From NCBI RefSeq assembly GCF_036237315.1, contig NZ_CP108356.1, positions 434,001 through 498,000 of the forward strand: DNA of 64,000 bases, written 5' to 3'. This DNA is from Streptomyces sp. NBC_01351. Its GTDB lineage: Bacteria > Actinomycetota > Actinomycetes > Streptomycetales > Streptomycetaceae. Position 1 is the stretch's first letter, and each line of letters opens with the position of its first letter. Below the pieces are notes generated by a model, which saw only the letters and a list, made by a program, of their open reading frames with translations, was not told where the DNA came from and did no database searches. This document shows, piece by piece, positions 45,582 through 53,734 of this stretch. Both the position numbers and the translations under genes were made by a program.

Positions 45582-46551
45582 AGCCGAGTACGCGTACGGG
45601 TGAGCCGTCGAGGAACGCGATGACGTCCTCGACGGCTTGGCCGTAGTACGTGGCGTAGTTGGCCCGTGTCACGTAGCCCAGGTGCGGGGTGGCGAGCAGG
45701 CGGGGCGCCGTCCGCAGCGGGTGGCCGGCGGGCAGCGGCTCGACGTCGAAGACGTCGATGCCGGCGCCCGCGATCCGGCCCGCGTGCAGGGCTTCGAGGA
45801 GCGCGTCCTGGTCGACGATGGCCGCCCGGGAGGTATTGACCAGGTAGCCGGTCGGCCGCATCAGGGCGAGCTCGGCGGCGCCGAGGAGGCCGCGGGTGCG
45901 CTCGCCGAGCGCGAGGTGGACGGAGACGAAGTCGCTGGTGGCGAGGAGTTCTTCCTTGGAGGGCGCGAGGGCGACGCCGACCTCGTCGGCCCGTTCCTTG
46001 GTGAGGTTGCCGCTCCAGGCCACGACGTCCATGCCGAAGGCGAGCCCGACTTGGGCCACCTTGCTGCCGATCTTGCCGAGGCCGAGCAGTCCGAGGCGCC
46101 GCCCGTGCAGGTCGGCGCCGACCGTCTGCTGCCAGGGGCCGCCGTCGCGCAGGGCCGCGGACTCCTGGACCAGGCCGCGGGCGAGGCCGAGCAGCAGGGC
46201 CCAGGTCAGTTCCACGGGCGGGGTGGAGGAGCTGGCAGTGCCGCAGACCGTCACGCCGTTGCGCTCGGCGGCCGCGTAGTCGATCACCGTGTTGCGCATG
46301 CCGGAGGCGATGAGCAGGCGCAGGCGGGGCAGCCGGTCGAGCAGCGAGCCGGGGAAGGGCACGCGTTCGCGCAGGGTGACGACGATGTCGAAGCCGGCCA
46401 GCCGGGCGGCGAGTTCGTCCTCGTCGTCCGTGTGCTCGGGGAAGCTCTCCACCTCGACGCGGCCGGCGAGCGGCGACCAGTCGGCTGCCGTGGCGCCGAC
46501 GCCCTGGAAGTCGTCGAGGAGCGCGCAGCGCAGCAGCGGGCCGCCCGTCAC
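45580..46551 (-). CDS. D-2-hydroxyacid dehydrogenase (NAD-dependent)
   Basis: A 323-residue dehydrogenase of the phosphoglycerate/glyoxylate reductase family. The nucleotide site is GLLGLGKIGSKVAQVGLAFG, the catalytic Arg is in NTSRAAIVD, the Glu region is GIDVFDVEPLP, and the catalytic His is in ATPHLGY. This enzyme interconverts 2-keto and D-2-hydroxy acids. GTG 46551 overlaps the stop of the aldo/keto reductase (GTGA); the longer in-frame extension upstream is a shadow of that gene. The pair therefore forms a coupled operon acting on keto acids or aldehydes. Confidence 0.9.
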   Translation of the reverse strand: MTGGPLLRCALLDDFQGVGATAADWSPLAGRVEVESFPEHTDDEDELAARLAGFDIVVTLRERVPFPGSLLDRLPRLRLLIASGMRNTVIDYAAAERNGVTVCGTASSSTPPVELTWALLLGLARGLVQESAALRDGGPWQQTVGADLHGRRLGLLGLGKIGSKVAQVGLAFGMDVVAWSGNLTKERADEVGVALAPSKEELLATSDFVSVHLALGERTRGLLGAAELALMRPTGYLVNTSRAAIVDQDALLEALHAGRIAGAGIDVFDVEPLPAGHPLRTAPRLLATPHLGYVTRANYATYYGQAVEDVIAFLDGSPVRVLG

Positions 46552-47498
46552 GCGGTGGGCGCCGGGGCGATGGCGTCGATCTCGGCGAGCAGCTCGGCGT
46601 CCAGGGGGTGGTCGGCGACGGCCGCGTTGGCGCGGACCTGTTCGGCGGAGGTGGCTCCGGCGATGACGGAGGCACAGCCGGGCTGGGCACCGAGCCAGCC
46701 GATGGCGAGTTCGAGGACGCTGCGGCCGTGCTTCTCGGCAAGGGCGGCGAGGGCTTCGACCACGTCGAGGCGCTGCTCGGTGAGGTAGGCGTCGCGGCCT
46801 TCGAGGCGGGAGCCGGTGGGGACGGGCGCGCCCCGGCGGATCTTGCCGGTGAGCAGGCCGTTGGCGAGCGGGAAGTACGGGAGCACGCCGACGCCGTAGT
46901 GCAGGGCCGCCGGGACCAGTTCGCGTTCGGCCGACCGCTCCAGCAGCGACCACTGGTTCTGGGCCGATACGAAGGGTGCCGCGCCCGTCTCGCGGGCGAC
47001 GTGGGCGGCTTCGGCGAGCTGCCAGGCGCTGAGGTTGGAGTGGCCGATGTAGCGGACCTTGCCCTCGGTGACGAGCTCGGTGAGCGCGGCGAGGGTCTCG
47101 GCGACGGGGGTGGCCGGGTCGGGGCTGTGCAGCTGGTAGAGGTCGATGTGGTCCGTGTCGAGACGGCGCAGGGACTCCTCGACGGCCCGCCGGATGTAGG
47201 CGCGTCCGCCGCGGGCTCCGGCGGCGGGCCCGTATTTCATGTCCATGCCGGCGAAGCCGAACTTGGTGGCGAGCACGACCTGGTCCCGGCGGCCCTTGAG
47301 GGCCTGGCCGAGGTGGCTCTCGGAACCGCCGAGGCCGCCGTAGATGTCGGCGGTGTCGAGGAGCGTGATGCCCGCGTCGAGGGCGGCGTCGACCACGGCG
47401 CGGGTTGCGCGGGCGTCGAGGCGGCCGCCGAAGTTGTTGCAGCCGAGGCCGACGGCGGAGACCTGGAGGCCTGAATTGCCCAGGGGGAGATGGCGCAT
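46548..47498 (-). CDS. Aldo/keto reductase
   Basis: A 316-residue TIM-barrel reductase. Catalytic residues are seen as LLDTADIYGG (Asp and Tyr), LATKFGFAG (Lys) and DLYQLHSPDP (His). The C-terminal nucleotide region ends in SVIAGATSAEQVRANA. It reduces aldehydes or ketones with NADPH. It is the first gene of the operon with the 2-hydroxyacid dehydrogenase. The 196-bp repeat element lies 51 bp upstream of its ATG and may affect expression. Confidence 0.92.
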   Translation of the reverse strand: MRHLPLGNSGLQVSAVGLGCNNFGGRLDARATRAVVDAALDAGITLLDTADIYGGLGGSESHLGQALKGRRDQVVLATKFGFAGMDMKYGPAAGARGGRAYIRRAVEESLRRLDTDHIDLYQLHSPDPATPVAETLAALTELVTEGKVRYIGHSNLSAWQLAEAAHVARETGAAPFVSAQNQWSLLERSAERELVPAALHYGVGVLPYFPLANGLLTGKIRRGAPVPTGSRLEGRDAYLTEQRLDVVEALAALAEKHGRSVLELAIGWLGAQPGCASVIAGATSAEQVRANAAVADHPLDAELLAEIDAIAPAPTA

Positions 47499-47549
47499 GT
47501 GATTCGTTCCTCCACACTCGTCGGCTACAAGATCGACCGGTCGCTCAGT

Positions 47550-47745
47550 CTAGGTCGTCTCTTTCGGATCTTGCCGGTCAAGCCCGCGTCGTCCGGTGCC
47601 GTGCCTCGCAAGGTGGAGGGGCGCCCGTGTACTGGACGTACTCGGGTGCCCCGACAACGCGGCGAGGTGCGGTGCCGGGCGGCGCGGGTCTGGGGGCACC
47701 TCCCAGCGGTAGCCGGGGGAGCAAGATCCGAAAGAGACGGCCTAG
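47550..47745. mobile_element. MITE-like non-coding element with 25-bp inverted ends
   Basis: The left end (47550-47574, starting CTAGGTCGTCTC and ending GGATCTTGC) is matched by the inverted right end (47721-47745) at 24 of 25 positions. CTAG stands at each outer edge, as expected for a 4-bp target duplication. The 196-bp body has no transposase or plausible coding frame but contains smaller inverted repeats (about 47619-47651). I recall similar ends in streptomycete intergenic elements, but no search was run. It fills most of the 331-bp gap 47499-47829; the remainder shows nothing recognisable. Confidence 0.75.
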
Positions 47746-47829
47746 GCGCGCGGCCTCGGCGGCGGCGGACGCCAGGGGACCGAGAGGGACGGGGCCGCAG
47801 GGGCCGGGACGTCTCCGGCAGGAGCCGTC

Positions 47830-49212
47830 CTAGTCCCGGAGGACCTTCACGGCCCGGTCGAAGGCCGAGTCCTTGTTCTGGTCGAACTCCTCCGTGGTGA
47901 AGACCGGCTCGGTGAGGTGCGGCGGGATGCCCGCGCCGTCGAAGGTCCTGCCCGACCGGGTCAGCAGCTCCTCGTTCGGCAGCCAGACCGACATGCCGTT
48001 GGGGAGCCCCCGCACCATGACGTCCGAGAAGACGCCCTGCGTGGGCTGCCCGATCCGCACGGTCCGGCCGGGCCGGTCCATGAGGGCCTGGGTGAAGGTC
48101 TCTCCCGCGCTGACGGTCGAACCGCCGGTCAGCACGGCGACCGGCCCGGTGTAGCGGGGGCCCTGGGCGGGCGTGACGTACAGGGGCTGGGGGCGCGTGT
48201 GCCGGGTGGGGTCCGCGGGATCGTTGCGGGCCCGCTTGGAGTAGGCGAGGTAGGGGGTGTCGGTCAGCCGCCCGGCGAGGTGGAGCCCCATGGCGTCGGA
48301 GCCGCCGCCGTTGATCCGCAGGTCGATGACCAGGCCCTTCAGGTGCCGGGTGCGCTCCCGGCCGAGGACCGTGTCCAGCGCCTTGTCGAGCTCGGCCAGC
48401 TCGGCGGCGTAGGAGGCCCCGTCGCCCGCGTAGCCGCCGAAGCCGGAGATCCGCAGGTAGCCCTGCCCGCCGGGGAGGTCTGCGTACGTGATCCGCCCGG
48501 CGGCGAAGTCCTGGAGGTTCCGCGCGTCCTTGAGGTCGCGCTCCACGACGAACTTCTTGACCTTGGCGTCGAGGTTCCCGTCGGGCAGGACGGTGCCGGG
48601 GCGGACCTGTGCGAAGCCCCGGTCGGGCCTGCCGTCGGCGTCGGCGTCGACGTCCCAGACGGCGACGTGGGCGTCGTGGAGCGGCTCGGTCATCTTGCCG
48701 AAGACGCCGAAGAGTTCGTCCGGGGTCGTCCCTTCGTGGACCATGGGCCGGTACCGGTCGCGTACGGCGTGCCAGTCGATGCCCTTGGCGGTGAAGAAGG
48801 GGTAGTTCTCCTCGAAGGACTGCCAGAAGACGTCGAAGGAGGCGAGCGGACCCCCGGGGGCCGAACGCGTGCAGGCGTCGGGCAGTTCCGTCATCCGGCG
48901 CAGGTTCCGTTCGCCGACGTCGCCGTCCAGCCGCACGGAGGCGCGGTCGCGGCCCCCGCGGGTGCGCACGGTGAGGACGGTGTTTTCGGGGGTGGTGTAG
49001 GCGCCGGGGCCGGTCCGCTGCGCGGTGTCGCCCGCGATGCAGCTGACGGCGGTGGTCTGGTACTCCTGGAGGGTTCCGTTCCGGATGGACAGCACGGTGC
49101 CGTAGCCGTCGGTGCGCCAGATCCCGTCGGTGGCCGGCTGGTGGGCGGTGGCGGCCGGCGCGGCTGCGCCGACGAGGGCCAGGGCGACGGCGGTGGCCGT
49201 GACGATGCGCAC
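47830..49212 (-). CDS. Secreted S41 family (C-terminal processing/tricorn-like) peptidase
   Basis: A 460-residue protein with a signal peptide ending near residue 23 (ATAHQPA). Residues about 25-130 are a beta-rich N-terminal domain, followed by a helical region (YPFFTAKGIDWHAVRDRY) and the S41 catalytic core: HLKGLVIDLRINGGGSDAMG and GPVAVLTGGSTVSAGETF, the latter with the nucleophilic Ser. No PDZ domain is obvious. These enzymes cleave peptides near hydrophobic C-termini or act on signalling or toxic peptides. The start is GTG 49212. It is isolated by repeat elements on both sides. Confidence 0.9.
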   Translation of the reverse strand: MRIVTATAVALALVGAAAPAATAHQPATDGIWRTDGYGTVLSIRNGTLQEYQTTAVSCIAGDTAQRTGPGAYTTPENTVLTVRTRGGRDRASVRLDGDVGERNLRRMTELPDACTRSAPGGPLASFDVFWQSFEENYPFFTAKGIDWHAVRDRYRPMVHEGTTPDELFGVFGKMTEPLHDAHVAVWDVDADADGRPDRGFAQVRPGTVLPDGNLDAKVKKFVVERDLKDARNLQDFAAGRITYADLPGGQGYLRISGFGGYAGDGASYAAELAELDKALDTVLGRERTRHLKGLVIDLRINGGGSDAMGLHLAGRLTDTPYLAYSKRARNDPADPTRHTRPQPLYVTPAQGPRYTGPVAVLTGGSTVSAGETFTQALMDRPGRTVRIGQPTQGVFSDVMVRGLPNGMSVWLPNEELLTRSGRTFDGAGIPPHLTEPVFTTEEFDQNKDSAFDRAVKVLRD

Positions 49213-49351
49213 GATCTTGCCTTCTCTGTAGGCGACTTGCTGGGTACCGCCCTACCGTCGCCGCCACGGGATCCACCGGGCCATACGGCTGTCCGGCCGA
49301 TCGGGGGTGGGGCCAGCCCCCGCTACCCTCGGTACCCGGGGGACCACACAT

Positions 49352-49408
49352 CCAGGAAGTGTCGTCAAAGTGGCGTCGGCCGGACGAGACTTTGACGACA
49401 CGACCTAG
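49352..49408. repeat. 57-bp palindromic element containing the galK stop codon
   Basis: A 20-bp inverted repeat with three mismatches joins 49352-49371 (CCAGGAAGTGTCGTCAAAGT) to 49389-49408, whose complement starts CTAGGTCGTGTCGTC. The inner 13 bp (GTGTCGTCAAAGT) pair perfectly around 17 nt. The right edge begins CTAGGTCGT, the same nine bases as the left edge of the 47550 element, so the two may be related. The galK stop TAG is part of this edge. It may also act as the terminator of the gal operon. Confidence 0.65.
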
Positions 49409-50562
49409 AGGAGGCGGGTCGCTCCGGCCGACGGGGCGGCCGGGGTGATCGACGGCGGCTTGAAGCCCGCGCGGGCGAAGGCCTCCGTCACGGCGCGGGT
49501 CACCGGCTCCTCGGCGTCCGCGTCGATCAGGGCCAGCGCCGAACCGCCGAAGCCGCCGCCCGTCATCCGGGACCCGTACGCCCCTGCCGCTTCGGCGGTG
49601 GCCACCGCGAGGTCGAGCTCCGGGCACGAGACCTCGTAGTCGTCGCGCAGCGAGCGGTGCCCCTCGCTGAGCAGAGGTCCGGTCTCGCGCAGCCGCCCGG
49701 CCCGCAGCAGTTCCTCGATCCGTACGACCCGTTCGTTCTCGGTGACGACGTGCCTGACCCGCCGGCGCCGCACGGGGTCGCCGAGCCGGTCCAGTGCCTG
49801 GTCCAACTCCTCGTACGGGAGGTCGCGGAGTGCCGGTACGCCGAGTTCCGCGGCCGCCTCGTGGCAGGAGGCCCGGCGCCGGGCGTACGCCCCGTCGGCG
49901 AGGGCGTGCTTGACCCGGGTGTCGATGACGAGCAGGCGCAGGCCCGCCGCCGCGCAGTCGAAGGGGATGTGCCGCTGTTCGAGGCTGCGGGTGTCGAGGT
50001 GGAGGGCGTGCCCTTCGGTCGAGCAGGCCGAGGCCATCTGGTCCATGACGCCGCAGGGGACGCCGACGTACGCGTTCTCCGCGCGCCGGGCGAGTGCGGC
50101 CAGTTCGGGGCGGGTGAGCGGGAGGCCGTACAGGTCGGTGAGGGCCAGCGCGGTGGCCACTTCCAGGGCGGCGGAGGAGGACAGGCCGGCGCCGTTCGGC
50201 ACATCGGACCGCACGTGCAGATCGACGCCCCTGACCGGAAGCCCGGCCTCCAGCAGGGCCCAGACGACCCCCGCGGGGTAGGCGGCCCAGCTCTCGGCGG
50301 TTTGCGGAGGGCGTGCCGGGTCGAGGGCGGCGAGGTCGAGGGTGACCACTCCGGAGGGGGCGTCGGCGGAGTGGAAGCGCAGGGCGCCGTCCGTGCGCGG
50401 AGAGGCCGCGACCTCGGTGCGCTGCGGGAGCGCGAAGGGCAGGGCGAACCCGTCGTTGTAGTCGGTGTGCTCGCCGATCAGGTTGACCCGGCCGGGAGCC
50501 GCCCAGACCCCCTCGGGGGGGTGTCCGTACAGCTCCTTGAACTCCTGCGCCGTCCTGCTCAC
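49405..50562 (-). CDS. galK: Galactokinase
   Basis: A 385-residue GHMP kinase. Motif 1 with the galactose signature is WAAPGRVNLIGEHTDYNDGF (catalytic Arg/Glu and Asp follow), motif 2 is PNGAGLSSSAALEVATALAL (ATP loop), MDQMAS carries the catalytic Asp (GVMDQMAS), and motif 3 is GSRMTGGGFGGSALAL. It phosphorylates alpha-D-galactose at O1 in the Leloir pathway. GTG 50562 overlaps the galT stop (GTGA), so they are coupled. The stop codon lies in the CTAG edge of a palindromic element. No galE is in the window. Confidence 0.95.
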   Translation of the reverse strand: MSRTAQEFKELYGHPPEGVWAAPGRVNLIGEHTDYNDGFALPFALPQRTEVAASPRTDGALRFHSADAPSGVVTLDLAALDPARPPQTAESWAAYPAGVVWALLEAGLPVRGVDLHVRSDVPNGAGLSSSAALEVATALALTDLYGLPLTRPELAALARRAENAYVGVPCGVMDQMASACSTEGHALHLDTRSLEQRHIPFDCAAAGLRLLVIDTRVKHALADGAYARRRASCHEAAAELGVPALRDLPYEELDQALDRLGDPVRRRRVRHVVTENERVVRIEELLRAGRLRETGPLLSEGHRSLRDDYEVSCPELDLAVATAEAAGAYGSRMTGGGFGGSALALIDADAEEPVTRAVTEAFARAGFKPPSITPAAPSAGATRLL

Positions 50563-51611
50563 GCGCTCGCCACCTCCCTCAGCCGTGCGGCCGCGTCCTC
50601 GGGCCGGACGTCGTTCATGTAGGCCTCCATGCCGGACTCGGTCCCGGCGAGGTACTTCAGCTTGTCCGCGGTCCGCCGGACGGTGAACAGCTCCAGGTGG
50701 AGGGCGAAGTCCTCGCGGCCGTCGCCGGCCGGGGCCTGGTGCCAGGCGGAGATGTACGGCGTCGGGTCGGGGAGATCGAACAGCCGGTCGAAGCGGCGCA
50801 GCAGTTCCAGGTAGACCCGGGGGAACTCGGCGCGCGCCTCGTCGCCCAGGGCGGGCAGGTCGGGGACCCGTCGGTGCGGATGGAGGTGGACCTCGTAGGG
50901 CCAGCGCGCCGCGTAGGGCACGAAGGCGGTCCAGTGTTCCCCCTCGAGGACGACCCGGCTGCTCGCGGCGGGTTCGGCGCGCTCGGCGGCCAGGACCTCC
51001 TCGAACAGGTTGCCTCCGGTGCGCGCGCGGTGGGCGGCGACGGCGGCGAGCATCCGGGTGGTGCGGGCGGTGGTGAAGGGGAAGGCGTAGATCTGGCCGT
51101 GCGGGTGGGCGAGGGTGACGCCGATCTCGGCGCCGCGGTTCTCGAAGCAGTAGACCTGCCGGACCCCTTCGCGCGCGGACAGCTCGGCGGTGCGGTCGGT
51201 CCAGGCTGCCAGTACCAGCGCGGCGCGCTCCTCGTCGAGTTCGGCGAAGGAGGTCTTGTGGTCGGGGGTGAAGCAGATGACCTCGCAGCGGCCGGTGTCG
51301 CCGGCGAGGGAGGGAAAGCGGTTCTCGAAGACCGCCACTTCGAAGTCGGGGGCCGGGATCTCGCTCGCGCGGCCGCCGGTGGAGGGGCACAACGGGCACT
51401 CGTCGGCGGGCGGGTGGTAGGTGCGGCCCTGCCGGTGGGAGGCGATGACGACGTGGTCGCCGAGCAGCGGATCGCGGCGTACTTCGGAGCTGCTCGCGAC
51501 GGCCGAGGCGTCGAGCGGACGGGTGTCGGGGAAGGCTCGTGCCGCGCCCTCTCCGGTGTCGTAGTAGAAGATCTCGCGGCCGTCGGCGAGGCGGGTACTC
51601 GTGCGCTTCAC
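50559..51611 (-). CDS. galT: Galactose-1-phosphate uridylyltransferase
   Basis: A 350-residue enzyme that exchanges UDP between UDP-glucose and galactose-1-phosphate. The catalytic HPHGQIY motif is near residue 170, with CPLCPS (Zn-type Cys pair), ENRFPSLAG, and the C-terminal FALHLELFTVRRTADKLKYL. I selected GTG 51611 because VKRTSTRLADGREIFYYD gives the normal streptomycete N-terminus; GTG 51629 (six residues longer) is possible. The promoter with -35 TTGACG and -10 TATATT lies about 50 bp upstream on the minus strand. It is divergent from a hybrid DeoR/LacI regulator that probably controls it. Confidence 0.93.
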   Translation of the reverse strand: MKRTSTRLADGREIFYYDTGEGAARAFPDTRPLDASAVASSSEVRRDPLLGDHVVIASHRQGRTYHPPADECPLCPSTGGRASEIPAPDFEVAVFENRFPSLAGDTGRCEVICFTPDHKTSFAELDEERAALVLAAWTDRTAELSAREGVRQVYCFENRGAEIGVTLAHPHGQIYAFPFTTARTTRMLAAVAAHRARTGGNLFEEVLAAERAEPAASSRVVLEGEHWTAFVPYAARWPYEVHLHPHRRVPDLPALGDEARAEFPRVYLELLRRFDRLFDLPDPTPYISAWHQAPAGDGREDFALHLELFTVRRTADKLKYLAGTESGMEAYMNDVRPEDAAARLREVASA

Positions 51612-51669
51612 GTGAGGAGCTTCTCTCACTGGAGGGGTGACGACCGGGGTGTGGCCGGGGTCGGGCCCG

Positions 51670-51699
51670 AATATATGAACGCGCCGACCGCCCCGTCAA
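51670..51699 (-). promoter_or_regulatory. galTK promoter
   Basis: On the minus strand, TTGACG (51699-51694) and TATATT (51675-51670) are separated by 18 bp and resemble a vegetative sigma-70 type (HrdB) promoter. The transcript would begin near 51663 with a leader of about 50 nt before galT. Confidence 0.75.
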
Positions 51700-51708
51700 T
51701 GACCAGTT

Positions 51709-51742
51709 GATCGGAAACGATCGTATCGATCGGATCGGTTCC
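51709..51742. promoter_or_regulatory. Candidate operator with four GATCG boxes
   Basis: GATCG occurs at 51709, 51719, 51728 and 51733. An imperfect 30-bp palindrome (GGAAACGATC at 51713-51722 with GATCGGTTCC at 51733-51742, 9 of 10 pairs) overlays them. The TATGAT -10 of the regulator gene is at 51744-51749. The site lies upstream of the gal promoter and over that of the regulator, and is the likely binding site. Confidence 0.6.
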
Positions 51743-51799
51743 CTATGATGGTGCGTACCGACTCGCGACAGCGGACCGTCACCACGTCAGGGGGACCAC

Positions 51800-52906
51800 G
51801 TGAGACCACATGTAGACCAACGTCAGGCGCGGGTGCGCGAACTCGTGCGGGCACGGGGCAGCGTGCGCGTGGCGGAGCTGGCGCAGGAGCTCGGCATCTC
51901 CCCCGTCACCCTGCGGCGGGACATCGAGGCGATGGCGGCCCGGGGCGAGATCCACCGGATGCACGGGGTGATCAGCCGGGTGGAGGCGGGGCGCACGCCG
52001 GCCGCCGGGTCGGCGTCCGCGTCGGCGGTGGCCGCCTCGCCTGCCGGGAGCGGCGGTGAGGGCCTGGTGGTCGGGATGGTGGTTCCGACGACCGAGTACT
52101 ACTACGCCGATGTCGTGCGCGGGGCCCGCGAGGCCGTCGAGGCGCGGGGCGCGCGGCTGACCGTGGGGCTGACCCGGTACCTGGCGGGCGAGGACCGGAC
52201 GCAGGCGGACCGACTGCTGTCCACGGGCGCGGACGGGCTGCTGCTCACGCCGAACTGGGAGGCCGGGTCGCCCGGTCCCGGGGAGGGGGCCTGGACGGCG
52301 GAACTGCCCGTTCCCACGGTGCTGGTGGAGCGGTGGGCGCCGCCGGGGCACCCCGCGGCGGCCCTGGACCGGGTGGCCTCCGACCACGCGCACGGCGCGG
52401 CCCGGGCCGTACAGCACCTGGTGGAGCTGGGCCACCGGCGGATCGCCCTCGCCAGCCGGTCCACCCCGACCTCGGCCCGACTGCGGGCGGGGTACGAGGC
52501 CGCCGTGACCGCCCTCGGGCTGGATCCTGCGCCGGACTGGCCGGTGTCCGGACCGGGCCCGCTCTCGGAGGCGGACCTGTTCGCCCGGACGCTGGACTAC
52601 CTGTGCGACGCGGTGGCGAAGGGCGGGGTGACCGCCGCTCTGATCCACAGCGACACCGACGCGATCATGTTGATCCCCCGGCTCCAGGCCCGGGGCGTGC
52701 GGGTGCCGGAGGACCTCGCCGTGATCACCTACGACGACGAGGTGGCCGGGATGGCCGACGTACCCCTGTCCGCGGTGGCCCCGGCCAAGCGCGAGGTGGG
52801 CGCGCGGGCGGCGGCGCTCCTGCTGGACCGGCTGACGGCCGGCGCCACGGAGGACACCCCTCGGCAGCACGTGGAACTGCTCCCGCTCCTGACCATCCGC
52901 GGCTGA
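51800..52906 (+). CDS. Hybrid transcriptional regulator: DeoR-type HTH with LacI/GalR sugar-sensor domain
   Basis: A 368-residue protein. Residues 1-60 are a DeoR-type winged helix (RQARVRELVRARGSVRVAEL, ISPVTLRRDIEAMAARGEI), not the LacI headpiece. Residues about 80-368 are a periplasmic-binding-protein-type sensor as in LacI/GalR (GMVVPTTEYYYADVVRGARE, ASDHAHGAARAVQHLVELGH, VITYDDEVAGMADVPLSAVA). It is a known but uncommon domain combination in actinomycetes. GTG 51800 follows AGGGGG. Being divergent from galTK with a repeated GATCG operator between them, it is the obvious candidate regulator of galactose use; the inducer is presumably galactose or a derivative. Confidence 0.9.
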   Translation: MRPHVDQRQARVRELVRARGSVRVAELAQELGISPVTLRRDIEAMAARGEIHRMHGVISRVEAGRTPAAGSASASAVAASPAGSGGEGLVVGMVVPTTEYYYADVVRGAREAVEARGARLTVGLTRYLAGEDRTQADRLLSTGADGLLLTPNWEAGSPGPGEGAWTAELPVPTVLVERWAPPGHPAAALDRVASDHAHGAARAVQHLVELGHRRIALASRSTPTSARLRAGYEAAVTALGLDPAPDWPVSGPGPLSEADLFARTLDYLCDAVAKGGVTAALIHSDTDAIMLIPRLQARGVRVPEDLAVITYDDEVAGMADVPLSAVAPAKREVGARAAALLLDRLTAGATEDTPRQHVELLPLLTIRG

Positions 52907-52942
52907 AGAGCGCGGGCCCCCGTCCGCCCGGGCCGTCCGCGC

Positions 52943-53734
52943 CTAGCCTGGCCGGCCCGCCGCCAAGCGCTCCAGGTACTCCCGGCCCCGCGCGAGCTGT
53001 CCGGGCAGCTCGGCGGCATCGGGGTACCAGCGCTTCTCGTACTCCCAGCAGAGCCAGCCGCCGGGTGGCGCCGCCATCACCGCCTCGGCGAGCGGCAACA
53101 CCCCGGCGCCGAGCGCCAGCGGGGTGAGCTCCTGCGCCGATGCCACGTCCTTGACCTGTACGTAGCCCAGGTGCGGGCCCAGCGTCCGCCGCGACTCGGC
53201 GGGGGATTCACCGCCCAGCCAGGTGTGCAGTACGTCCCACAGCGCGCCGGCGCCGGGATGCGCGACCGCGTCGAGGACACGGGCCGCCGCGGCGGCGGTG
53301 CGGTGGGAGTCGTGGGTCTCCAGCAGGATCCGCACGCCGTGCCGCTCGGCGAACGGCGAGGCGGCCAGCAGCCGGCGGACGGCATGGGCGTCGGCGGCCG
53401 CCTCGGGCTGGTCGCCACCGCCGGGGAAGACGCGGACGTACGGGGCTTCCAGGTCGGCGGCGAGCCTGACCAGGCCGCGCAGTTCGGCGAGGACCGGCTC
53501 GTCCTCGCCGGGGGCGGCCACCCGGGCGTATCCGGCGATCCCCAGGGCGGTGACGCCGGCGGCGGTCAGGGTCCGCAGTCCGGCGGCGCGTTCGGCGGTG
53601 GGGGTGCCGGGGTGGAGCGGCTCCTCGGGATGGGCGCGCAGTTCGAGGGCGTCGAACCCGTGGGACGCCGCGAGGGCGGCACTTCGGTCGAGGGGGGTGC
53701 CGGGCAGGCCGAGGGTGGAGAAGGCGTACTTCAC
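52943..53734 (-). CDS. Sugar phosphate isomerase/epimerase (xylose-isomerase-like TIM barrel)
   Basis: A 263-residue AP-endonuclease-2/xylose-isomerase-type barrel. Strand and metal sites are seen as FDALELRAHPEEP, APYVRVFPGG, RILLETHDSHRTA (Glu and His), ALWDVLHTWLGGE and YVQVKDVASAQ (Lys and Asp), with WLCWEYEKRWYP near the C-terminus. Such proteins isomerise or epimerise keto-sugars. The ATG overlaps the stop of the LacI-type regulator gene, so it is translated with it. It belongs to the sugar locus that continues on the other strand from 54979. Confidence 0.88.
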   Translation of the reverse strand: MKYAFSTLGLPGTPLDRSAALAASHGFDALELRAHPEEPLHPGTPTAERAAGLRTLTAAGVTALGIAGYARVAAPGEDEPVLAELRGLVRLAADLEAPYVRVFPGGGDQPEAAADAHAVRRLLAASPFAERHGVRILLETHDSHRTAAAAARVLDAVAHPGAGALWDVLHTWLGGESPAESRRTLGPHLGYVQVKDVASAQELTPLALGAGVLPLAEAVMAAPPGGWLCWEYEKRWYPDAAELPGQLARGREYLERLAAGRPG

